From JAVBQL01 sp031549085 (lineage in GTDB: Bacteria > Spirochaetota > GWE2-31-10 > MWDO01): a stretch of 64,000 nt of DNA. The notes beneath the pieces are model-generated. The model saw only the letters and a program-made list of their open reading frames with translations. It searched no databases and was not told where the DNA came from. Position 1 is the first letter of the stretch, and each line of letters begins with the position of its first letter. Both the position numbers and the translations under genes were made by a program. The stretch covers positions 62,001-126,000 of the forward strand of contig JAVBQL010000018.1 of NCBI GenBank assembly GCA_031549085.1. Direction: 5' to 3'. Shown piece by piece: positions 7,658-18,575 of the stretch.

Positions 7658-10600
7658 ATGAATACAGCTGGAAAGATTCAATCAAATTTAAATTATCCTG
7701 CAGACTATGAAGATAGTGGGTTATTTAAATATAGTGCTCTTATGCGAGAAGCTCAAAAGATAGCAAAACTCTATGGTTATAGAGAGGATGGATATTATCA
7801 TGAGGGTGACGATTTAGCTATTCATTTTAAAGGTGAAACTTTGATTGATAAAGACACTCTTTATGATATAAATAGTGAATGGGAAAGTTTAGTCAATAAT
7901 TTTGGAGAAGTTAACTTTTATCCCAATGAGGAAAACCCTAGTGAGTCATCAAGCCTTGTTTTTTACTATTTTGTATACAGTCACTTACTAATTGAGCGAG
8001 AAGCAAGAGATGATGAGGTTAATTCTAGTAAGAATACTAAATCTGTTAAGAGCAATAGTTTTAATTCCAATGAAGATTTCTTAGAGTGGTTTAATAAATC
8101 AACAGATGAGGATATGGATTTCAAGCCTTCTACTGAAATGAGTGTTTTTGTGGAGGGTGAGGAATTTAGTTCTCCCCAAGAAGCAAAAGATATCATTGAT
8201 GAATTATTAGATGTTGAATTAGACGAATCTGAAAATAAAGTTTTAGATGAGGCTCTTGTAGATAATCCTATTGTAGAAGATATTTTAATTGAAGATGATT
8301 CTATAACTATTACTTTTACAGAGGATGTTATAAATCAAGATTATCATAGGTTTAAAAAAATTGATATAGATCAATACATGCTCTTTTCTGAAAAAAATCT
8401 TAATATCAATATTGAAGGTAAGATAATAAATTTTTCTGGTAGCAACAGCAATTCAGAGTCAGATTTTTTATATAGGGCTATTCTTAATCAATCTTATCAA
8501 GAGTATCAAAAACAGGGACATCCCTTATTGTCAGATAGCCTAGAACCTTTAAGAAATATAATCAAATATAATCTTTTAAAACGATATAGTTCTATTTTCA
8601 GGGATTGCAATACCCCAATCAGGTGTGAGTCAGAAGACGAACATTTAAAAGATAAAGCTGTTAATGAGTTTATGAATACTCATAATGAGTACCCTGATTC
8701 ATCAGATGACTGGCAAGAGGTCGCTCAAATAATGGGCAGGATGAAAGAGGAAGCTGGTGTAGTTACTAGTGACAATAATGAGCCTGCAACACAAGAGGAG
8801 ATTACAGAAGAGCCAGCATTCTTTGAAGGGACTCTTACAGAAGAGATCCCCGATGAAGAGAACTCATTGGTATCTTGGATCAATCAATCTGCTTATCATG
8901 GTTTTTTGTTTGAAGAGTCTTATAATGAGTTTATGTCATTTAAACAAAGAATTCCATCTACCAAAAATGATTTTAACTATTTAGTTTTTAAGTCATCTCT
9001 TAAATTAAATGACTTCAAAAAAAATCCAAGACGGGATTTTATTGTGGAGTCTAATTTCATAAATCTCTACTGGCATAATATAATCTTATCAAGATACTTT
9101 TTAGGTAAAGAGGGGCAAGTAAAAGGCATTTTTTCACATTGGAAAAATAAGTCACCCGATCATACTATTGCGTGGATGGAAGCGGAAAATAAATTTAAAC
9201 TCTTAAATAATCAAGAGCCAGAGACATCAAGAGATTGGGCAGTTGTTACCTCAACTGCTAAAAAGTATATTGACAGAGTTGTAGAGACTAATTCAGTTGT
9301 ATCAATGCCTAATATAGCTCATTTAGGAATTATTGAAGAGAGCAAAAAACTACAAACATCTCTATATCAGGTTATTGGAGTTAATAAAGATGAATCAGGC
9401 AAGAAGCATGAATATATCATAGATTGTGTTAGAACAAAATCAGAAGCGGATATGTATGAGCCAATGTATAAAAACCAATATTCAGAGGGCATTATAATAA
9501 AAGAGCATAAGCATTTTGGTTTTGGTTTAGACTTAATGGAAGAACTCGTTTCAAGTTTTGACATTAGAAAAAGTTTAGTTTCAAAAAAGAGACAGGTGTT
9601 AAGCCAGCTATCTTTAAGTCTTTTGGGAGATAGCAAGTTTAAGGTTATTAGCAGTATCTTGAGTTTTGTAAAATATTTAAATAAACCTTTGATGAAAAAG
9701 TTAGTCAATAACTATTCTATTGTAATGTCTAGAGTTCTCAAAAATCTACTGGGTAGTAATATTAAATCGTTTTTAACTTTAAGGGACTATCCTTTGATAA
9801 ACAGACGAGTGGTATCTGGTCTGTTTATCAATAACTCTTTTACTCTTCATACAGAAGAGGACTTTGATGTTACACAAGCAGACACTTTTACAAAGTGGCT
9901 CAATAAGAACTCTGATAGTTTTGTATCTCAATATGTAGATAAATTTACGAGGCTTACAGGTAAGACACATCCAACAACTACTGAGGAGTTTATTAGTATT
10001 CTTAAATCGGCTGGCTCTCTTATTTCGGAGGATCTAGAGACTTCTTTTAGAATTCTACCTTTAGGAGAGGTTGAGGCTGAAAAACTAGAGTCCACTTTCT
10101 ATTCAGATAATTTCTTAAGGGTCTATAATTATAATCTTCATTCCTTGATGTCAGCAAAAGCTTTTATTAGAACAGAGGCAGATTTAAAGGATTCTAAAAA
10201 AGAGACTATTGGATGGTGGCTTGCTAGTACAGATGAGAATGTAGCTTTTAATACTTTAGATAGCTGGCAAAGTTGGAATGATGGTGCCTTGCCATCTACT
10301 TCAGATGAGTTAGTAAGATTTTTATTATTAGGTAATAGTCATCTTTTTGGTAACGAGGAATTGTTAAATATTTTTAAAGAGTTACCAGATGGCTCAAGCT
10401 GGGGTGAAGGTCAGTCTGTTATTGATGCTTTTAGTAATAGCTCTATTGAAGAAGATGAGGATGATGACAAAGATGATGTAGGTTTTAAAGAGCTTGCAGT
10501 GGCTCAATGTGAAAAAATTCGTAAATCTAACTTTAATGATAGATTAGTTGAATATCAAGATACTTATAAAATAGCTTTTCAGAGTGATACAAGTAGAGAA

Positions 10601-11911
10601 GTTAAATCAAGGGCTTTACGTATTTTTGGGTCAACTGCTCTTAGGTCTTATTATAGAGCAACAAACTCTGCTTATAAATGGGATACCCCGATGAGTGAGT
10701 TATCTGATAATTTACAGTATGTTATGGGTGTTTATTATGATCTTGAAGCAATTAGTCAAACTGTGGATTTTGATGATTTTCAAAAGGCTTTAGATAAAAA
10801 GAGGGTAAAAAAATTAACACAGGAAGAGGCTGATTATTTAGAAGATGCTAACTGGCATACCTTATTAAGGTATCTGGGGAAGATGGGTTTAGCATCAAGT
10901 CTAAAAAAGCATAATCTAAAGAATTCTATTGAAGGATACATTGGTGGTTTTAAAATTATTAAATCATCCTCTTTTAAAGTAGGAACACTTCCTGATGCAA
11001 TGGTAAAAAATTTTCAAGAGAAGAGTTTTGAAGATTATTCATCTGCAAGGCGTTATCTTTTAGATTCAATTCAAAGTTATATAAAATATATAAAGACTAA
11101 TACAAACAAGTTTAGTGATCCACATTCTTTGCAGGCTCGTTTAGAGTTAGAAGAAGAATTTTGGTCTAAGCAGGCTGAAGGAATTAGAAGTAATAAAAAT
11201 AATATAAAATCACATGAGAAAAAAACTTGTGGGTCATGTATTCATAGAGATCCAGAGGATGGCCAATGTTTTGTAGACTCTTACGGTTTGAAAGTTGATG
11301 CTGATGATGAGGATATTTGTGATTATTATAACGGGGAGTCTGATTGGATAAAAAAACGTTTTCCTAGAGATAATTCTAATTCAACTTCTAGTGGCAAGTC
11401 TTATAGGGTTATAGGAATTAAAAATAATAAAAAGATAGTTATAACACAATCTAAAAATAAAGACTTAGTGAATAGAGTAGCTAGTAAGCATAGAAGCAGT
11501 GGCATATATTCTGAAGTCATTATAGAGAGTGGTAATGAGGTAACCAAATATAACGGAGGTAATACTCAAACAGATTTATCTAATTTAGAAGGATATCTCT
11601 CTTGGTTACAGATTTTTATAGGAGATATTCATAACGGATTATATAGAATGAAACCTCGTGATAGAACTGTAGGTTTTAAGCAGGTTCTTAATTTTTTGGA
11701 TGAGATGTATAAAAAGACTATGGATATTGTTAATCGTTATGGAAATGAATCTAACCAAGGGGAGTTGGGACAAATAGTAAGACTTATAAAGAATGCAAAA
11801 TCCTCTATTACAAACTTTTTTGAAGATCCTATTGACGATGAGGCAACTTATTCAGATGTCTTTAGTTATTTAAGCAAGATATTAGAAATAGCAGAATCTT
11901 TAGGTGAGTAA
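7658..11911 (+). CDS. Very large protein with degenerate repeats; probable virion protein
   Basis: A 1,417-residue acidic protein that I cannot assign. At least five segments share a Trp-start, Phe-middle, Pro-Ser/Thr turn pattern about 35-45 residues long, for example FTKWLNKNSDSF then HPTTTEEFISIL, IGWWLASTDENV then LPSTSDELVRFL, and IAWMEAENKF then PETSRDWAVV. Near the C-terminus is a cysteine cluster (CGSCIHRDPEDGQC and a later C) that may bind a metal. Ser/Asn/Lys linkers separate the parts. The start is ATG 7658, with CGGAG six bases before it; a TTG at 7643 is less likely. Position between terminase and portal suggests a head or internal virion protein. Confidence 0.75.
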   Translation: MNTAGKIQSNLNYPADYEDSGLFKYSALMREAQKIAKLYGYREDGYYHEGDDLAIHFKGETLIDKDTLYDINSEWESLVNNFGEVNFYPNEENPSESSSLVFYYFVYSHLLIEREARDDEVNSSKNTKSVKSNSFNSNEDFLEWFNKSTDEDMDFKPSTEMSVFVEGEEFSSPQEAKDIIDELLDVELDESENKVLDEALVDNPIVEDILIEDDSITITFTEDVINQDYHRFKKIDIDQYMLFSEKNLNINIEGKIINFSGSNSNSESDFLYRAILNQSYQEYQKQGHPLLSDSLEPLRNIIKYNLLKRYSSIFRDCNTPIRCESEDEHLKDKAVNEFMNTHNEYPDSSDDWQEVAQIMGRMKEEAGVVTSDNNEPATQEEITEEPAFFEGTLTEEIPDEENSLVSWINQSAYHGFLFEESYNEFMSFKQRIPSTKNDFNYLVFKSSLKLNDFKKNPRRDFIVESNFINLYWHNIILSRYFLGKEGQVKGIFSHWKNKSPDHTIAWMEAENKFKLLNNQEPETSRDWAVVTSTAKKYIDRVVETNSVVSMPNIAHLGIIEESKKLQTSLYQVIGVNKDESGKKHEYIIDCVRTKSEADMYEPMYKNQYSEGIIIKEHKHFGFGLDLMEELVSSFDIRKSLVSKKRQVLSQLSLSLLGDSKFKVISSILSFVKYLNKPLMKKLVNNYSIVMSRVLKNLLGSNIKSFLTLRDYPLINRRVVSGLFINNSFTLHTEEDFDVTQADTFTKWLNKNSDSFVSQYVDKFTRLTGKTHPTTTEEFISILKSAGSLISEDLETSFRILPLGEVEAEKLESTFYSDNFLRVYNYNLHSLMSAKAFIRTEADLKDSKKETIGWWLASTDENVAFNTLDSWQSWNDGALPSTSDELVRFLLLGNSHLFGNEELLNIFKELPDGSSWGEGQSVIDAFSNSSIEEDEDDDKDDVGFKELAVAQCEKIRKSNFNDRLVEYQDTYKIAFQSDTSREVKSRALRIFGSTALRSYYRATNSAYKWDTPMSELSDNLQYVMGVYYDLEAISQTVDFDDFQKALDKKRVKKLTQEEADYLEDANWHTLLRYLGKMGLASSLKKHNLKNSIEGYIGGFKIIKSSSFKVGTLPDAMVKNFQEKSFEDYSSARRYLLDSIQSYIKYIKTNTNKFSDPHSLQARLELEEEFWSKQAEGIRSNKNNIKSHEKKTCGSCIHRDPEDGQCFVDSYGLKVDADDEDICDYYNGESDWIKKRFPRDNSNSTSSGKSYRVIGIKNNKKIVITQSKNKDLVNRVASKHRSSGIYSEVIIESGNEVTKYNGGNTQTDLSNLEGYLSWLQIFIGDIHNGLYRMKPRDRTVGFKQVLNFLDEMYKKTMDIVNRYGNESNQGELGQIVRLIKNAKSSITNFFEDPIDDEATYSDVFSYLSKILEIAESLGE

Positions 11912-11935
11912 TTTAAATTAAAAGGAGTCAGAATT

Positions 11936-14179
11936 ATGTATAATCCAAATAATAGTATTAAATCAACTAGAGTAGATACAGATTTCGGGAACTTTGAGGC
12001 TATAGGAAATTTAGTACAAGATCAGCCTCTATTTGTAATTAAAGTATGGCAAGGTAGTGGTTATGTTATTGAAAGATTTATTGTGAATGCTACTTCGGAA
12101 GAGGAAGCACTTGAGAAGACTTTTAATTTTATAAAGGGTAATACACATTATAAAAACCTTGATCAGACAGAACTTGCTTGGAAGGAAGAGCTGGATGAAG
12201 GAGATGAGTCGTCTTTTTTTACTCTTGATGGAGGATTTTATGTTTGGGCTGAAAATCTTGCAGTTGTAGAAGTATCTTGGGATAAATGGCAATCCATACA
12301 ACCAAGTGGTAAAAGTTCTAATTTAAAAGAGCTTAGTAGTAGTAAAAACCTTAAGTCAGGTGAAAATATAAAAGAAGTCTATAAACAAATAGAGCAATTT
12401 TTTAGAGCTCCTGTAGGAGTTGTAGACAGTGTTGTTTTTGATGGCTCTGATGAAGATATGAGCCGTTTTAATGTCTCTTTACAAAAATACGCAAGCTGGA
12501 ATAATGACAATAGAGAACTTTCAGATGAGTGGTATAATAGATTTAAAAATAGAATTAAGTCATCTTTAACTAAGCCTAGTCTTTTTATGAAAGGTTCACG
12601 GGTAGTAAAAAAATCAGCTTTAGAATCAATTAAAAAGTTTGTTGTGTCTGAAAACATTAATCAGGCTAAATTTGAAAAAGGTAATAAAGTAAAATTTAGA
12701 GACACTTTATCTAAAAAATTTGGGGATGCTATAGGCAAGATTACTGAACTTATAGATAAAGCAAAGGGTTTATTTCAAGTTACTTGGGACGATGGAACAA
12801 CATCTACCGAGGTTGACTATGATTTAGTAATGGCGTCTAAATTCTTTAAACTTAATTCTAACGATGAAATAGAAACTATTTTTGATAATAATCAAGATAA
12901 CATACTTGAAGGAGGAACTAATGAAGATATCAATAATTTCAACGAAGGTGAAGATATCACTGGGATAATGGCTTTAGATATCAATAATGTAGATGCTTTA
13001 TTAATATCACCATCACAATTTATTGGAGAGGAAGGTAGCAACGGTGATTGTTTTGTTAATATATCTATAATGACAGGAGATAGCGAAGATCCATCAGTTT
13101 TAGTAGCAGATACCTCAATTTCTGCCTATATCCCTTTATCAACTTTAGATGAATGGGGCGTTGATTCAGGCGAAGTAAAACTAATAGATAATATAGAAGA
13201 AATACGAGATGTTTTAGAAACTGTGAAGGACACTGATGATTATTCTGTATCTACTTCTAATATAGTTATCAACAAAATCCTCTACCCTAAAAACTCTAAC
13301 AATGCTTATAAGATATTTAATAGCAAGTTTGGTCTTATAGCTCTAAAATGTAAAAAAATAGGCAGTTCAAAAAATATCAAACCAAAAGATACTAATAGCA
13401 GTAATTCTCTCAAATCATCATCTTTTAAAACTGATAAAGAAGCTATAAAGATAGCAGAAAAGGTTTTGAATGCTTTTTTCAATAGGGATGACTTCAGATG
13501 GTGTGGTTCTTTTGAGGAGGAGGATGAGTGGCATACTTCTTTCGTAGTTAAAAATGCTTTTGATCTTAATGACCTACCTCGATTTAATGAACTTTGGAAA
13601 AAAGAGGGGGGGATTAGGGTATATAAAGGCTATACAGATACAGAAATTATCTTTGTTTGCAATATGCCTAATGATTTTGTTTTGTCCAATAAATCTTTCA
13701 CATCAAATGATATGACCTTTTTCAAAAAAATGGATTCTAACTACTATCTGTCTGCGGATGGATTTAAGGTTAAATCCTCTCATTTAACAAAGCTAGGCTA
13801 CCCTAAATATATCGTGATGGCGTCAGACTTTAAAAAGAGTTTTGCAGAAAAGACTACTCTCAAGTTAGGAGATTTTGAGAAAGTGCTATCTGAAAAACTT
13901 GATAAATCTATAGTTTCTAGACTGGTTAAATGCATTAAATTACAAAGTGAAAAAATTAAGTCCTTGCAGTCTAATAGGAACAATATATTTCAAGGAAAGG
14001 TTGAACAAACTAATCAATTACTAGCAGAGATTGAAAGGCTTAAAAAGGATAACTTTAAACTTAATCAGTCTTTAGTAAAAACTCAAAGTTTTATTGGCAG
14101 TAAGAAATCATTAAAACTTGGTTTATCAGAATATAAAGATGATTCAAATAAAAAGAGTGATGATGAGTCTATATTCTAG
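11936..14179 (+). CDS. Large multidomain protein of unknown function; probable virion protein
   Basis: A 747-residue protein with a strong AAGGAG site. Residues about 1-120 are mixed alpha/beta. Residues about 245-295 (KGNKVKFRDTLSK to VTWDDGTTSTEVDYDL) resemble a small SH3/KOW-like barrel. A Ser-rich linker with LKSSSFK precedes a further alpha/beta domain, and the last 110 residues are a likely coiled coil. The linker style resembles that of the preceding 1,417-residue protein, so both may belong to the same structure. I cannot name a function. Confidence 0.7.
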   Translation: MYNPNNSIKSTRVDTDFGNFEAIGNLVQDQPLFVIKVWQGSGYVIERFIVNATSEEEALEKTFNFIKGNTHYKNLDQTELAWKEELDEGDESSFFTLDGGFYVWAENLAVVEVSWDKWQSIQPSGKSSNLKELSSSKNLKSGENIKEVYKQIEQFFRAPVGVVDSVVFDGSDEDMSRFNVSLQKYASWNNDNRELSDEWYNRFKNRIKSSLTKPSLFMKGSRVVKKSALESIKKFVVSENINQAKFEKGNKVKFRDTLSKKFGDAIGKITELIDKAKGLFQVTWDDGTTSTEVDYDLVMASKFFKLNSNDEIETIFDNNQDNILEGGTNEDINNFNEGEDITGIMALDINNVDALLISPSQFIGEEGSNGDCFVNISIMTGDSEDPSVLVADTSISAYIPLSTLDEWGVDSGEVKLIDNIEEIRDVLETVKDTDDYSVSTSNIVINKILYPKNSNNAYKIFNSKFGLIALKCKKIGSSKNIKPKDTNSSNSLKSSSFKTDKEAIKIAEKVLNAFFNRDDFRWCGSFEEEDEWHTSFVVKNAFDLNDLPRFNELWKKEGGIRVYKGYTDTEIIFVCNMPNDFVLSNKSFTSNDMTFFKKMDSNYYLSADGFKVKSSHLTKLGYPKYIVMASDFKKSFAEKTTLKLGDFEKVLSEKLDKSIVSRLVKCIKLQSEKIKSLQSNRNNIFQGKVEQTNQLLAEIERLKKDNFKLNQSLVKTQSFIGSKKSLKLGLSEYKDDSNKKSDDESIF

Positions 14180-14226
14180 TCGGGGGTTATTTTAATTGTA
14201 ATTATTTTAGTTAAGGGGTTATTAGT

Positions 14227-15594
14227 ATGAGTGGGTTTATAAAAGAGATTAAAGAGGCATTAGATATAATTTCTATTAAGGGTTTTATCGAACCAGTTAG
14301 GAGTGAAAGGGGTTTAAATGAGGAGCTATTTCATTTAACTAGCAAGAATAAAAACATAGATTTAAGAGTTAATGATAATGCAGATGTTGTAATTCACTCT
14401 TTATTTAATGATGCTGTAACCATTTTGAACAGAGTTCCAACAGACTTCGTTATGCGAGTTATAATGCAGTCATTGTCATCTGGCTCTTACCATCCATCAA
14501 AAGAGATTAAGTCTTTTTTCAATAGAATCAATTTTGACCAAACTTTTTCTAATGTTGTTTTACATCCTGACTCTTTTATAAAAGAGGGTGTAATCTACAC
14601 AGATTTAAATGGTAAGAAATATCTACATCAAGAGGATCATAGAATTTCTCTCTATATATGGAGAAGGCTTTTTGATCTTAATAAAGAGAATGAGATGATA
14701 ACTTTCCCTAATCTAACTTTTAGTGATGAAAAAATAGCAGTTGCTAATTCTATAAAGCTTACATCGGGCATTTCAGAGGATGATTTAGTAAGTGTAAAGT
14801 CATCTGGTTTTGGAGTTCCAGATATAATGGAGGGGTTAAATTCTTACGTTCCGATAAGAATAGGTAAAGATGATTTAAAGGAGAGTGTTAATTCATCTTT
14901 AGAGAGTAATAATCTTCAGGTAGACTTTTATGGCTTTAGTAATACTAATTTACAAAAAGCTATTCTCTTTAGCTCTATTTTTAATATTAACACAGCAAAA
15001 GACTTATATCAAAGAGCATCAGAGAGTGGCAAGGATAATACAAAGTTGGTTAAAAATAATATAGACTCTTTTGAGGTAGTCTTATTACAAGAGGGGGATA
15101 ATAAATATAAACTTCAGATATCTTCTAAAAGCTTTTTCAAAGATAATTATGACACTTTCAAAGTTTCATCTTACTACATACCTGTTAATCAGCAATCCTT
15201 AGAAAAGGATTTTGCTTTTTTAGGACTTAAGAATGCAGTTGATCAAGAGTATATGAAAAAAGAGTATGCTTTCACAGGCATATCAGATTTTACTCAAAAA
15301 AAGGTTTTTTCAAAAGATACAAAAGAGTTTGCTCTGCTTAAGGACATAGTTAACTATGGTAGTACAAAAGCAATAAGTTCTAATATTAATAAAACTCCAA
15401 AACCTCTTTTTTCATTTGTTAAGAGGTTCTTTTCTATCGTTAAGTCTGGAGCTAATGCGAGTGACTATACTATTCTGGTTATGGATACGAATGGTTTTAG
15501 AGAGGAAAAAAGTATGAGAGAATTCTTAAAGAATAATAAACTGCCAGAACTCTATACCAATTTAGATAAAATTACAATGATAGCTTTTATGTAG
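14227..15594 (+). CDS. Unknown phage protein, 455 residues
   Basis: A soluble protein without recognised domains, rich in Lys, Asp, Ser and Asn like its neighbours. It lies in the run of genes between terminase and portal, 47 bases after the coiled-coil protein, with AAGGGG before the ATG. Being part of the late operon suggests a virion or assembly role; no enzymatic motif, signal peptide or membrane segment was seen. Confidence 0.65.
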   Translation: MSGFIKEIKEALDIISIKGFIEPVRSERGLNEELFHLTSKNKNIDLRVNDNADVVIHSLFNDAVTILNRVPTDFVMRVIMQSLSSGSYHPSKEIKSFFNRINFDQTFSNVVLHPDSFIKEGVIYTDLNGKKYLHQEDHRISLYIWRRLFDLNKENEMITFPNLTFSDEKIAVANSIKLTSGISEDDLVSVKSSGFGVPDIMEGLNSYVPIRIGKDDLKESVNSSLESNNLQVDFYGFSNTNLQKAILFSSIFNINTAKDLYQRASESGKDNTKLVKNNIDSFEVVLLQEGDNKYKLQISSKSFFKDNYDTFKVSSYYIPVNQQSLEKDFAFLGLKNAVDQEYMKKEYAFTGISDFTQKKVFSKDTKEFALLKDIVNYGSTKAISSNINKTPKPLFSFVKRFFSIVKSGANASDYTILVMDTNGFREEKSMREFLKNNKLPELYTNLDKITMIAFM

Positions 15595-15621
15595 ACTGCT
15601 ACTTTAAAGGAGATTTACTTA

Positions 15622-16368
15622 ATGGTTGATTTTGCAACTTTTATTTTTAATAATTTAAGCAAGGTCATCTTGGATCTAAATTTTAAACTAACAAAGAGTG
15701 GTGGCCATAGCAATGATGTTAATTTAGATATTGGAAGAGATAGTGGAAAAATAGATTTCACTCTCTTCATAGATGACACTTCAATACAAGTTAAAAAAAT
15801 CTCTTTTGAGTTAGAGACAGAGCTAGAGAAAGAGTATTCTATAGGTACTACTTTTCAAAGTCAGGTGGAGTTACTTGATCTGCTGTATATTATCTTCTCT
15901 TTATATAAAGAGGGTTTAGATAAGTTTGAGTTTTTAACGCTTGCTTTAGACACCTCCATTTCAAATTCCTTAGATTTTTTTCAATATGTTTTATCTCAAA
16001 GCCAAATTTCATATTCTATCATTGATGATAAGAATATGTATCTCTATGAAGTTGGTTTAATCTATGTAGAGAATAAAAATCTTTTAGTTTTTCAGGGCTT
16101 AAAGGGATTGAGTTATCATTATCAGATAGATGAAGTGGAAGACTTTGGGCTTATTTTAGATAAGTTATTGTTGGATATTGATATCTATTTAGAAGGGCAA
16201 TTAACTCTTTTACAAGTGGACGCTAATGCAGAGTTTGGGGAGATAGGCACTTCTGGTTCGGGTGATACTAATTTCGGAGAAGACTTTGATAATAGTGAGA
16301 GTGATTTAGATTTTTCAGCTATTTCTACAGATACGTTGTCGGATGACATTGAGATAGAAGAGGTATAG
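15622..16368 (+). CDS. Unknown acidic protein, 248 residues
   Basis: The N-terminal 200 residues look alpha/beta (strands such as KIDFTLFIDDTSIQ and LLVFQGLKG), and the last 45 are a very acidic, Gly/Ser-rich tail. An AAGGAG site precedes the ATG. The next gene begins immediately after its stop, so the two are probably translated together. No family was recognised. Confidence 0.65.
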   Translation: MVDFATFIFNNLSKVILDLNFKLTKSGGHSNDVNLDIGRDSGKIDFTLFIDDTSIQVKKISFELETELEKEYSIGTTFQSQVELLDLLYIIFSLYKEGLDKFEFLTLALDTSISNSLDFFQYVLSQSQISYSIIDDKNMYLYEVGLIYVENKNLLVFQGLKGLSYHYQIDEVEDFGLILDKLLLDIDIYLEGQLTLLQVDANAEFGEIGTSGSGDTNFGEDFDNSESDLDFSAISTDTLSDDIEIEEV

Positions 16369-16662
16369 ATGATATCAGAAGATTTTGTATCACTTTTCCC
16401 ATCTGCAGAGAGTTATATCATTGGTAGCTATGCAGAGCGGGGAAAGTTTTTTATTAATTTAAAGAATAGTGTTGTAGTAGAGTTATCTATATCAGAGAAT
16501 TCTTTGCATTTTCTTTTTAAAAAAGAGGACATAAAAAAGTTTGATAAGTCTTTTTTTGAAGCAGAGTTTTTAGATAATAGAGATTATATTCAATGTATTC
16601 TTTTAGAATTAGTGGATGGAGTTAATCGATGTCAGATAAATCCTTTGAAGTTAGAACAGTAA
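16369..16662 (+). CDS. Small unknown protein upstream of the portal gene
   Basis: A 97-residue alpha/beta protein rich in Phe, Glu and Lys. It starts on the base after the preceding stop and overlaps the start of the portal gene by 34 bases, typical of co-translated phage head genes. No domain was recognised. Confidence 0.6.
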   Translation: MISEDFVSLFPSAESYIIGSYAERGKFFINLKNSVVVELSISENSLHFLFKKEDIKKFDKSFFEAEFLDNRDYIQCILLELVDGVNRCQINPLKLEQ

Positions 16663-18575
16663 GAGATATCAATAGATATCAAGATAATAAAGATAAAAAA
16701 CCGTCCGCATGGGATAGGGTTAAAGCTTTTATAAATAGGGACTCTAATTATAAAGATTTAATGAAGCAGTTTGATCTATCTAGATCACTCCCCTACACTA
16801 GAAGAATATCCGAGCGAGTTGACCAATCTTTTAGCAGAGACTTGCCTGATATGTTACAGGATCCTATCATATCATCTTGCCTTGCAATCATAATGGAGAC
16901 GGCTTTTCAGGTAACAGATGATCAAGAGGTTTTTAGGGTAAACTCCAATTTTACCTCTATAAAAGATGAATTAGATAAATTTCATCAAGATGTTAATATG
17001 AGTTCTTATGTACTCTCTATTGCATACACTTTATTAGTGTGGGGCAATCTTCCAATCAGGCTCTATTATAATGAAGCTGGGGAATTATATCGTTTTACCT
17101 TTATTAATAACATTAAATCGGTTGTACCCATCATAGTGTCTAACAAGTGTTTGGGCTATTTTTATGAGAATGAGTATTTCGAACCACACCATTTTGTTTT
17201 TGCACAATTACAGTACTATAAAGATTTAGTTTCTAATTCTACTACACAGCCCTACTCTCTATCTATGTCCAATGGGCACTCTATCTTTAATGAATTTGTT
17301 TTGTCATCTTCCTATCTTATAGGGGCTTACAAAGCTTGGACTACAGTTAATACCATAGAAGATGCTCTACTACTTCAAAGAATAGATCAACAAAATTATA
17401 TGCGTATTATAGGAGTTAAAGTCGGAGGAGAGGTTACTTCAAAGAATGCAATTAAATTGATGTCTTTCTACAGACAAATTTTAGCCAAAGCAAGACGAGT
17501 GCCTGGTACTAATAACAGTATTAGTGGGGGAAAATTAGGTTCGGCTTTTGAAGTTATAATACCACTTTCAGATAGTCAAGATTTAGAAGTTAAGGATATT
17601 GGTGGGCAGGTTGAAGTAAAAGCTCTAAAAGATCTAGAAATAGCTTATAAAAGACTTTTTGCATCATTAAGAACCAATCCATCTCATATAGGTTTTTCAG
17701 AAAATGTACCAAGCAGTTTAGGAGAATCACCATCAACTCGTTGGGACGAACGGTTTGCAAGAACTACCAAAACTTTAGTCTATGCAGTTTCACGGGTGAT
17801 AAAAGAGATAGACTATTTCTATTTACGATCAAGAGGTTATGAAGTTAATAAGGATGACTGGTCCTACCTATTTCAATCTGGCTCTACCATTGAAGAGGAT
17901 GAGAAACTTAAAAATCAAAAGTCTCAATTGGAGTCTCTTAAGGGAGTGGTAGATTTTTTAGACACTGCTAATGTTAAGTATGATAAGAGCTATCTATTAG
18001 ATACTTTATTACGAAATGTTCTAAAAAATTATCCTATAGATATTGATTATCTATTCAGAGACAATGCAGAGACACTCTCTATTAAATCTCACTTAAAAAG
18101 AATAGAAGATTTAAAAAAGCCTTCAAATAGGGCTATTATGGATATCTCACATCTATCTACCTGGAGAGATTTGGGGGTTTTAACTGAAGAGGAATATCAA
18201 GTCAATGCAGGCAGTATCAAGTCAAAAAAGAATATTATTCCATATAAGGACTATCTGCTTTCCAATGCATTTTATTCAGAGGATGATTTTATAATAAAAT
18301 TAGATAGTATTGAATACATGGATTTAGATAAATCACAATTTAAACCAATAACTCATAATGCAATGTTGCCTGTTGGAATCTGTTATTCAGATGTCAAGGA
18401 AATCAGCTCAAAAGCATTATCTGGCGGAATCGATATTGAGATACCAAATATATATCTAATGGGCAATGGAAAGTATTTTATTGAGGCTGAATATATACCA
18501 CAATATTTAAAGCTATTAGAAGATGGCAATAATGAGTTTTTGGTTAAGAAAGTTTGGAGTATGAAAAATGGGTAA
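16629..18575 (+). CDS. Portal protein (T4 gp20-like)
   Basis: The 648-residue product should form the twelve-part ring at the special capsid vertex, the docking site for the terminase and tail. Portal-like features include the early helix DMLQDPIISSCLAIIMETAF, the wing strands around LPIRLYYNEAGELYRFTFI, the stretch EDALLLQRIDQQNYMRIIGV that matches the core segment of gp20-type portals, and a long helical stem region (KALKDLEIAYKRLFASL). GGAG lies seven bases before the ATG. It is followed directly, with an eight-base overlap, by the prohead protease. Confidence 0.88.
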   Translation: MSDKSFEVRTVRDINRYQDNKDKKPSAWDRVKAFINRDSNYKDLMKQFDLSRSLPYTRRISERVDQSFSRDLPDMLQDPIISSCLAIIMETAFQVTDDQEVFRVNSNFTSIKDELDKFHQDVNMSSYVLSIAYTLLVWGNLPIRLYYNEAGELYRFTFINNIKSVVPIIVSNKCLGYFYENEYFEPHHFVFAQLQYYKDLVSNSTTQPYSLSMSNGHSIFNEFVLSSSYLIGAYKAWTTVNTIEDALLLQRIDQQNYMRIIGVKVGGEVTSKNAIKLMSFYRQILAKARRVPGTNNSISGGKLGSAFEVIIPLSDSQDLEVKDIGGQVEVKALKDLEIAYKRLFASLRTNPSHIGFSENVPSSLGESPSTRWDERFARTTKTLVYAVSRVIKEIDYFYLRSRGYEVNKDDWSYLFQSGSTIEEDEKLKNQKSQLESLKGVVDFLDTANVKYDKSYLLDTLLRNVLKNYPIDIDYLFRDNAETLSIKSHLKRIEDLKKPSNRAIMDISHLSTWRDLGVLTEEEYQVNAGSIKSKKNIIPYKDYLLSNAFYSEDDFIIKLDSIEYMDLDKSQFKPITHNAMLPVGICYSDVKEISSKALSGGIDIEIPNIYLMGNGKYFIEAEYIPQYLKLLEDGNNEFLVKKVWSMKNG

